From Pseudomonadota bacterium (GTDB taxonomy: Bacteria > Desulfobacterota > JADFVX01): 10,487 nucleotides of DNA. The notes under the pieces are model-generated. The model did not search any database. It was not told the origin of the DNA and worked only from the letters and a program-made list of their open reading frames with translations. The translations under genes and the position numbers were made by a program. Below, piece by piece: positions 5,744-10,487 of this stretch (the first letter of the stretch is position 1; each line of letters opens with the position of its first letter). The stretch covers positions 1-10,487 of the forward strand of contig JADFVM010000167.1 of NCBI GenBank assembly GCA_015222555.1, read 5' to 3'.

Positions 5744-7456
5744 ATGAATAGCAAGTTTGGCAGGATCGTCTTTCTCTTCATTCCCCTTCTCATCTTTTCA
5801 TCTCTCCTCTCCCTTGAACGTGGACAGGCCGTTCAACGACCACTCAGGATCGGGGTTGTTTCAATGATTACCCCCGTAGGCACCGTTAATTATTATCAGG
5901 ACCTTATTGATTATATTGCAGAACAATTCGGTCGGCCGGTGGAGATGGAATATCGAAAGACCTATGATGAGATGGACAGAATGCTGGAAAAGGGAAGCGT
6001 TGATGCCGCCTTTATCTGCTCGGCGCCCTACGTGGAAGACAAAAGGAAGTTCGGCGCAGAACTGCTTGCAGTGCCGCAGGTGGACGGAAAGCCATTTTAT
6101 AAGTCTTTTCTCATTGTTCACAAGGATAGCGACATACTGAGTTTTGAGGAATTAAAGGGCAGAAGTTTCGCCTTTACCGATCCAAAATCGAATTCAGGCA
6201 GACTCTATCCTGTTTATCTCCTGGCCAAGAGAGGTGAACGGATCGAGGACTTCTTTGCAAAATATATCTACAGTTACAGTCATAATAAATCGGTGGAACT
6301 GGTGGCCAAAAAAGAGGTGGAGGGGGCAGCGATTGAAAGCCTCATCTACTACTACATGCAGAAAAACCAATCCCCTTATGTCAAGCAAATCCGTATCATT
6401 GAGCAATCTCCGGACTTCGGCGTTCCGCCAATAGTGACAACAGCGGCAACCCCGATATTTCTCAAAGAGAAAATCAAAGAGATATTGTTGAATATGCACC
6501 AGGACACTGAGGGGGGGGGAATTCTTAAGAACATGCTCATTGATAAATTTGTCCGGGCCGATGACACCAATTACGACTCTGTGCGGGAGATGCTGTCATT
6601 TGTAACAAAATTCAATGCCACTGATGATGTCATTTCCCCGGCGCCGCAGTCCGACACTGTCTTGTTCGGCGTTATCCCCAAAGATAACCCGAGAATTGCT
6701 TTCGAAAAACTCCAGCCGCTCATGGATTATCTCTCAGAAAAAACCCCTTATGATTTTGAACTGGTGTTACAGAAAACCTATGACGATACCGTTATAGCCC
6801 TGGGTGAAGGAGAAATTAACATGGCTTTTCTGGGCCCCTTGACCTATCTCCACGCCAAAAACGATTACAAGGCAATTTCTCTGCTCAAGAGTATCACCGG
6901 AAAAGGGGAGTCATTTTACCGAAGTGTTATTGTGACAAAGAAAAACAGTCCGATTAAGCAATTATCAGATCTCAAAGGCAAGAGCTTTGCTTTTGCTTCC
7001 CTGAAGTCGACTTCAGGTAATCTTATCCCGAGATATCTTCTCGCTGAACATGGCATCCATTTGAGGGAACTCAAGAATTTCAATAATTTCAATTACCACG
7101 ACTCGGTTGTTAAATGGGTTTTAAAGGGGATATATGATGCAGGTGCAGTAAGAGAATCGGTGGCGGAAAAATACCTTCCTCTGGGTTTGGAAATTATTGC
7201 CAGATCAGGCCCGATCCCCACCGGGCCCCTGGTTATTAGTCCGCAGACTTCATATACCATAGTGGAAACGATTAAGACCGCCCTTCTAGACATGAACAAG
7301 ACAGAGTATGGCCAGAAAGTACTCCAAAATATTGATCCGGAGTTTATGGGTGGCTTTACAGAGGCAGATGACTTTGACTACGCTCATATAAGGAAAATGA
7401 TAAATAGCATACCTCAATCATGTGGCTTGGGTTGCCATCCCAAAATACAATTATGA
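5744..7456 (+). CDS. Periplasmic sensor with two tandem PhnD-like binding domains
   Basis: This 570-residue protein starts with a Sec signal peptide (hydrophobic 8-23, cleavage likely after GQA29). Two type-II periplasmic-binding folds of the phosphonate/phosphite family (PhnD) follow, at about 34-290 and 305-555. Matching motifs support the duplication: KTYDEMDRML (72-81) against KTYDDTVIAL (344-353), FICSAPYV (90-97) against FLGPLTYL (362-369), and DPKSNSGRLYP (146-156) against SLKSTSGNLIP (419-429). Single-domain members are usually about 300 residues. No ABC permease or ATPase is nearby, and the gene overlaps a histidine kinase gene by four bases, so it is probably a sensor accessory like AioX or ArrX rather than a transporter. 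Domain 1 has Cys92 where domain 2 has Gly. The C-terminus carries C560-G-L-G-C564-H565, an unusual CX3CH. A run of nine G lies at 6511-6519. The ligand is unknown; an oxyanion is plausible by family. Confidence 0.9.
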   Translation: MNSKFGRIVFLFIPLLIFSSLLSLERGQAVQRPLRIGVVSMITPVGTVNYYQDLIDYIAEQFGRPVEMEYRKTYDEMDRMLEKGSVDAAFICSAPYVEDKRKFGAELLAVPQVDGKPFYKSFLIVHKDSDILSFEELKGRSFAFTDPKSNSGRLYPVYLLAKRGERIEDFFAKYIYSYSHNKSVELVAKKEVEGAAIESLIYYYMQKNQSPYVKQIRIIEQSPDFGVPPIVTTAATPIFLKEKIKEILLNMHQDTEGGGILKNMLIDKFVRADDTNYDSVREMLSFVTKFNATDDVISPAPQSDTVLFGVIPKDNPRIAFEKLQPLMDYLSEKTPYDFELVLQKTYDDTVIALGEGEINMAFLGPLTYLHAKNDYKAISLLKSITGKGESFYRSVIVTKKNSPIKQLSDLKGKSFAFASLKSTSGNLIPRYLLAEHGIHLRELKNFNNFNYHDSVVKWVLKGIYDAGAVRESVAEKYLPLGLEIIARSGPIPTGPLVISPQTSYTIVETIKTALLDMNKTEYGQKVLQNIDPEFMGGFTEADDFDYAHIRKMINSIPQSCGLGCHPKIQL

Positions 7457-9090
7457 AGCTTGCCTCTTTGGAACATCTTTCTCTGCAGAGAAAATTTGTC
7501 ATTATGACATTTTCCGTCGTGATTTTTTTGATGGTTGTCACGGGGTTGATAATCACCAGAAGGGAAAGCAATATCATGTACCGGGATATTGAGAGGCAGG
7601 GAAGACTTTTGGCAGAGACGCTTGCTATCCCGGTAATGAATGATCTTATCTATGAACGGCTTGGTCTTGTTGAAGAAGGAGGACTGATCGATAATTATAT
7701 TACAGGGATATTCAGCAAAAAAGAGATCAATTTGATTTACATCGCCGTGTTTGATGAAAACGGCAGGATCATTTCCCATAATGATTTTAATGAATATGGC
7801 CGCGTCTATGACGACCCGATAACCACCAAAGCCCTCGCCTCAGACTCCACTGTGGTACAGAAATTCCATGACCAACACACTAATTCCGGCGCCCTTGATT
7901 TTTCCACCCCGCTATCAATTGGCAAAAAACGCTGGGGGACACTCAGGTTTGCCGTCTCGCTGGAAGTGCTTGAACAAGAAGTGCGAACGACCGTATTGGG
8001 GGTGACCATCATCACAATCATGATGCTTGCCGTCGGCTTTGGTGTCATAGTTCTCTTAAGCAGACAATTCATCAGACCCATAGCAGAACTCGCACAAATC
8101 ATGGAAAGAGCGGGAGGGGACAGACTTGATGTCAGGGTAATCACCAAAAGTGGCAGTGATGAAATTGCCCGCCTCGGGCAGAGTTTCAACAGGATGATTG
8201 ACCGGATAAGCGATTCCAATTTCGAAATCAAAAGCACCCACGAGCAACTCCTCCAATTTGTTGGAATTATTGAGAATACAGACGAAAGAATGCTTGACGT
8301 CAAGGTTGACATCGAAGGCAGCAATGAGATAACCCTCCTCTGCCAGAGTTTTAACAGAATGATTGACCGCATACGCGAAGCAAATATTGAACTCAAAAAA
8401 ACCCATGATAAACTACTCCAGTCTGAAAAACTAGCCTCTCTGGGAATCCTTGCCGCCGGGGTAGCCCATGAGGTTAATAATCCCCTTGGCGGCTTGTTTA
8501 ATTGTGTCCATATGCTTGAAGAAAAAGGGGAAGACGAGGTGTTCAGACAGCGGTATCACGAGCTTTTAAAGGACGGTTTGAGCAGGATTGAAAGCACGGT
8601 GGGCAAGTTGTTGTGGATGGTACGAAAGGATGAGAAAAACCCCCAGATTATAGAAGTTAAACATGCACTGGCACAGGCCTGCGGGTTTGTTGAATACATG
8701 TTGAAAAAAAATGGTGTCAGCTACAATGAAGATATTGAGTCCGGCGTCTCCATCAAGCTCGATCCTTTCGATTTGCATCAAGTTCTGATCAACCTCATGA
8801 TCAATGCAGCGCAATCAATGCCGAACGGTGGAGCTTTGACCATAAATGCGTACAGTAGAGAGTCAAAAGTCCTATTAGAGGTCTGTGACACTGGTGAGGG
8901 AATTCAGGAGGAAAACATGCATAAAATCTTTGACCCGTTTTACACAACAAAACCACCTGGTGAAGGCACTGGTCTCGGATTATGGCTGACCTATGAAATT
9001 GTGAACAGCTATGATGGTGAAATCACCGCTCACAGTAACAAAAATATGGGCACAATTATTACCGTAAAGTTTGACAGGGTGATTACATGA
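7453..9090 (+). CDS. Membrane sensor histidine kinase with tandem HAMP segments
   Basis: I chose the ATG at 7453 because it forms an ATGA overlap with the preceding stop and opens on a natural kinase N-terminus; the in-frame ATG at 7420 would add 11 residues and overlap the upstream gene more deeply. From 7453 the protein has 545 residues. It contains TM1 (about 16-35), a periplasmic region of about 140 residues that looks Cache-like, TM2 (180-202) and HAMP 1 (203-255). A second HAMP-like copy follows (about 265-310), then the H-box with phospho-accepting His339 in GVAHEVNNP and the ATPase domain (436-543). That domain shows an N-box (N447, N451), a G1 box DTGEG (479-483), an F box DPFYTTKP and a G2 box GTGLGL (505-510). 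The C-terminal half resembles NtrB/ZraS-type kinases. It should phosphorylate the NtrC-type regulator encoded next, which overlaps by four bases. Signal input probably comes from the periplasmic binding protein. Confidence 0.92.
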   Translation: MKLASLEHLSLQRKFVIMTFSVVIFLMVVTGLIITRRESNIMYRDIERQGRLLAETLAIPVMNDLIYERLGLVEEGGLIDNYITGIFSKKEINLIYIAVFDENGRIISHNDFNEYGRVYDDPITTKALASDSTVVQKFHDQHTNSGALDFSTPLSIGKKRWGTLRFAVSLEVLEQEVRTTVLGVTIITIMMLAVGFGVIVLLSRQFIRPIAELAQIMERAGGDRLDVRVITKSGSDEIARLGQSFNRMIDRISDSNFEIKSTHEQLLQFVGIIENTDERMLDVKVDIEGSNEITLLCQSFNRMIDRIREANIELKKTHDKLLQSEKLASLGILAAGVAHEVNNPLGGLFNCVHMLEEKGEDEVFRQRYHELLKDGLSRIESTVGKLLWMVRKDEKNPQIIEVKHALAQACGFVEYMLKKNGVSYNEDIESGVSIKLDPFDLHQVLINLMINAAQSMPNGGALTINAYSRESKVLLEVCDTGEGIQEENMHKIFDPFYTTKPPGEGTGLGLWLTYEIVNSYDGEITAHSNKNMGTIITVKFDRVIT

Positions 9091-10433
9091 AACACAAACT
9101 GCTTATCATTGAGGATGACAAGATCATGAGGGTTACCCTCACCGACTCTCTGACCATGAAGGGTTATGAAGTGATCCCCTGTGCCACTGGTACTGACGGA
9201 TTGGCTGCTTTTGGTGAAGATGACTTTTCCCTGGTCATTACTGATGTGCTGCTGCCCGATATGAACGGCCTTGATATTCTGAAAAGCATTTTAGAAAAGG
9301 ACCCACGGGCCGTGGTTCTCATGATGACCGCTTATGGGACGATAAAGGACGCGGTCGAAGCCATGAAGCTGGGGGCATTTGATTATATAACCAAGCCTTT
9401 CTCCCTGGAGGAATTCAACCTGATTATCGACCGTGCGCTTGAGTTACGAGAACTTCGGGAGGAAAATATCAAACTGAAAAAGGATCTCTCTGAGTGCTAC
9501 AGCTTTCCGAACATTATCGGCGATTGCCCGGAAATGAACAAAGTGTACGATCTCATAGACAAGGTGTCTAAAATAGATTCCACTGTTTTCATCCTTGGAG
9601 AAAGTGGCACCGGCAAAGAACTGGTAGCCTCAACGATTCATTATCAGAGCGATCGCAGACAGGGACCCTTTATAAAGGTAAACTGTGCCGCTTTGCCTGA
9701 GAATCTGGTTGAAAGTGAGCTTTTTGGTGTCGAGAAAGGGGCATTTACCGGGGCCATCCGCAGAAAACCGGGAAGATTTGAGCGGGCAGACAAAGGGACT
9801 ATCTTTCTTGATGAAATAGGCGACCTGACAGCCGGAGTGCAAACAAAGCTCCTGAGAGTCCTTCAGGATGGGTCCTTTGAAAGGCTTGGCGGCACCCAGT
9901 CGTTAAAGGTTGACGTAAGGGTTATCACAGCGACAAATAAGAATATCGAAGAGGAGGTACAGGAGGGGCTATTCAGAGAGGACCTCTATTACAGGTTGAA
10001 TGTTATCCCCATTTGCATGCCTGCCCTCAGAGAACGCACGGAAGATATTGCTCCTCTTCTTGACTCTTTTTTAGCGCACTTCAACGCCACTTTCGGGAAA
10101 AAAGTCACATTGAGTTCCGAAACATTAACGGCCCTTTTTGATTATAAATATCCCGGCAATGTCAGGGAGCTGAAAAATATCGTGGAAAGACTGGTAGGCC
10201 TCGCTTCGACGGATGTTGTTACAATAGATTCTCTTCCAAAGCATGTTGCAAAACAGAGGGTGCAAAAAGCAAATTCTGTTTCCTTGTCTGAAGTAGCGGC
10301 TGAAGCGGAAAAGGCGTACATCGTAAGAACACTGAAATCTGCCAAAGGCAACAAGACAAGAACCTCGGAGGTCCTTGGCATCAGCAGAAAAACACTGTGG
10401 GAGAAAATAAAGCTGTACAACATTAAATCATAA
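9087..10433 (+). CDS. NtrC-family sigma-54-dependent response regulator
   Basis: This 448-residue protein has the full NtrC architecture. The receiver domain (1-120) has acidic E9-D10-D11, phospho-accepting Asp53, Thr81 and Lys103. The AAA+ domain (about 140-370) shows Walker A GESGTGKE (171-178), the sigma-54 contact loop GAFTGA (218-223), Walker B TIFLDE (238-243), a REDLYYRL arginine-finger region (297-304) and sensor II PGNVREL (356-362). The C-terminal Fis-type HTH (about 404-446) includes GNKTRTSEVLGISRKTLW. All catalytic residues are present, so it should be an active sigma-54 activator when phosphorylated. Its start forms an ATGA overlap with the kinase stop. The likely targets are the two TGTTAC-N6-GTAACA palindromes upstream of the -24/-12 promoter of the divergent cytochrome operon. 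It resembles AioR/ZraR-type regulators in architecture, but I do not assign a name. Confidence 0.95.
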   Translation: MKHKLLIIEDDKIMRVTLTDSLTMKGYEVIPCATGTDGLAAFGEDDFSLVITDVLLPDMNGLDILKSILEKDPRAVVLMMTAYGTIKDAVEAMKLGAFDYITKPFSLEEFNLIIDRALELRELREENIKLKKDLSECYSFPNIIGDCPEMNKVYDLIDKVSKIDSTVFILGESGTGKELVASTIHYQSDRRQGPFIKVNCAALPENLVESELFGVEKGAFTGAIRRKPGRFERADKGTIFLDEIGDLTAGVQTKLLRVLQDGSFERLGGTQSLKVDVRVITATNKNIEEEVQEGLFREDLYYRLNVIPICMPALRERTEDIAPLLDSFLAHFNATFGKKVTLSSETLTALFDYKYPGNVRELKNIVERLVGLASTDVVTIDSLPKHVAKQRVQKANSVSLSEVAAEAEKAYIVRTLKSAKGNKTRTSEVLGISRKTLWEKIKLYNIKS

Positions 10434-10449
10434 TTCGGCCATCTCGCAG

Positions 10450-10487
10450 GTGGAAGACTTGAAAAGGCAGCTCATGTATGCCGATAA
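10450..10487 (+). CDS. Possible start of another gene, kinase-like (partial)
   Basis: After the response regulator stop, a different frame is open from 10411 to the window edge. From GTG at 10450 it reads V-E-D-L-K-R-Q-L-M-Y-A-D. This resembles the coiled segment just before the H-box of many soluble histidine kinases (compare the pattern in the kinase at 7453). The start is uncertain: GTG 10450, TTG 10459 and ATG 10474 are all possible and none has a strong ribosome-binding site. With only 12 codons visible this is a hint, not an identification. Confidence 0.25.
   Translation, partial: MEDLKRQLMYAD

Noticed and set aside
7420..7452. Upstream ATG as the kinase start
   Set aside because: It is in frame but lacks a ribosome-binding site and would overlap the binding-protein gene by 37 bases, whereas the ATG at 7453 forms the same ATGA overlap seen at the next gene junction.
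10434..10487. Rho-independent terminator after the response regulator
   Set aside because: No stem-loop followed by a T run is visible before the window ends.

Overview
The window looks like part of a chromosome from an anaerobic, cytochrome-rich Gram-negative bacterium, most likely of the former Deltaproteobacteria (Desulfobacterota) or Nitrospirota type. The reasons are two large multiheme c-type cytochromes, a periplasmic Fe-S/NrfD quinone module, a Tat signal, a lipoprotein signal and a sigma-54 regulatory circuit. This taxonomic guess comes from gene content, not from a marker gene. There is no rRNA, tRNA, CRISPR array, insertion sequence or phage gene.

Minus strand, right to left (5359 to 1), is a respiratory electron-transfer operon. 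It encodes a Tat-exported protein with four [4Fe-4S] motifs, an NrfD/PsrC-type quinone-interacting membrane protein (start overlapping the previous stop), an eight-heme lipoprotein cytochrome, a twelve-heme periplasmic cytochrome, and the very start of another gene at the left edge. Together these could pass electrons between the membrane quinone pool and up to 20 hemes in the periplasm or at the outer membrane. No molybdopterin subunit is in view, so the terminal enzyme is either one of the cytochromes or lies beyond the left edge.

Plus strand, 5744 to 10433, is a regulatory operon whose three genes are joined by ATGA overlaps. It encodes a periplasmic binding protein with two tandem PhnD-like domains, a membrane histidine kinase with a duplicated HAMP segment, and an NtrC-type sigma-54 activator (REC, AAA+, Fis-type HTH). 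The arrangement matches the AioXSR/ArrXSR/ArxXSR class of oxyanion-sensing systems.

The 384-base divergent spacer (5360-5743) ties the two halves together. It holds a perfect -24/-12 promoter facing the cytochrome operon (TGGCAC-N5-TTGC at 5471-5457) and two palindromes with identical arms, TGTTAC-N6-GTAACA, at 5571-5588 and 5675-5692. The palindromes are 104 bp apart centre to centre, about ten helical turns, and lie about 135 and 239 bp upstream of the predicted transcription start. The most economical reading is that the binding protein senses a ligand, probably an oxyanion, the kinase relays it, and the activator binds the two palindromes and switches on the cytochrome operon through sigma-54. 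The ligand and the substrate of the respiratory complex cannot be read from the sequence.
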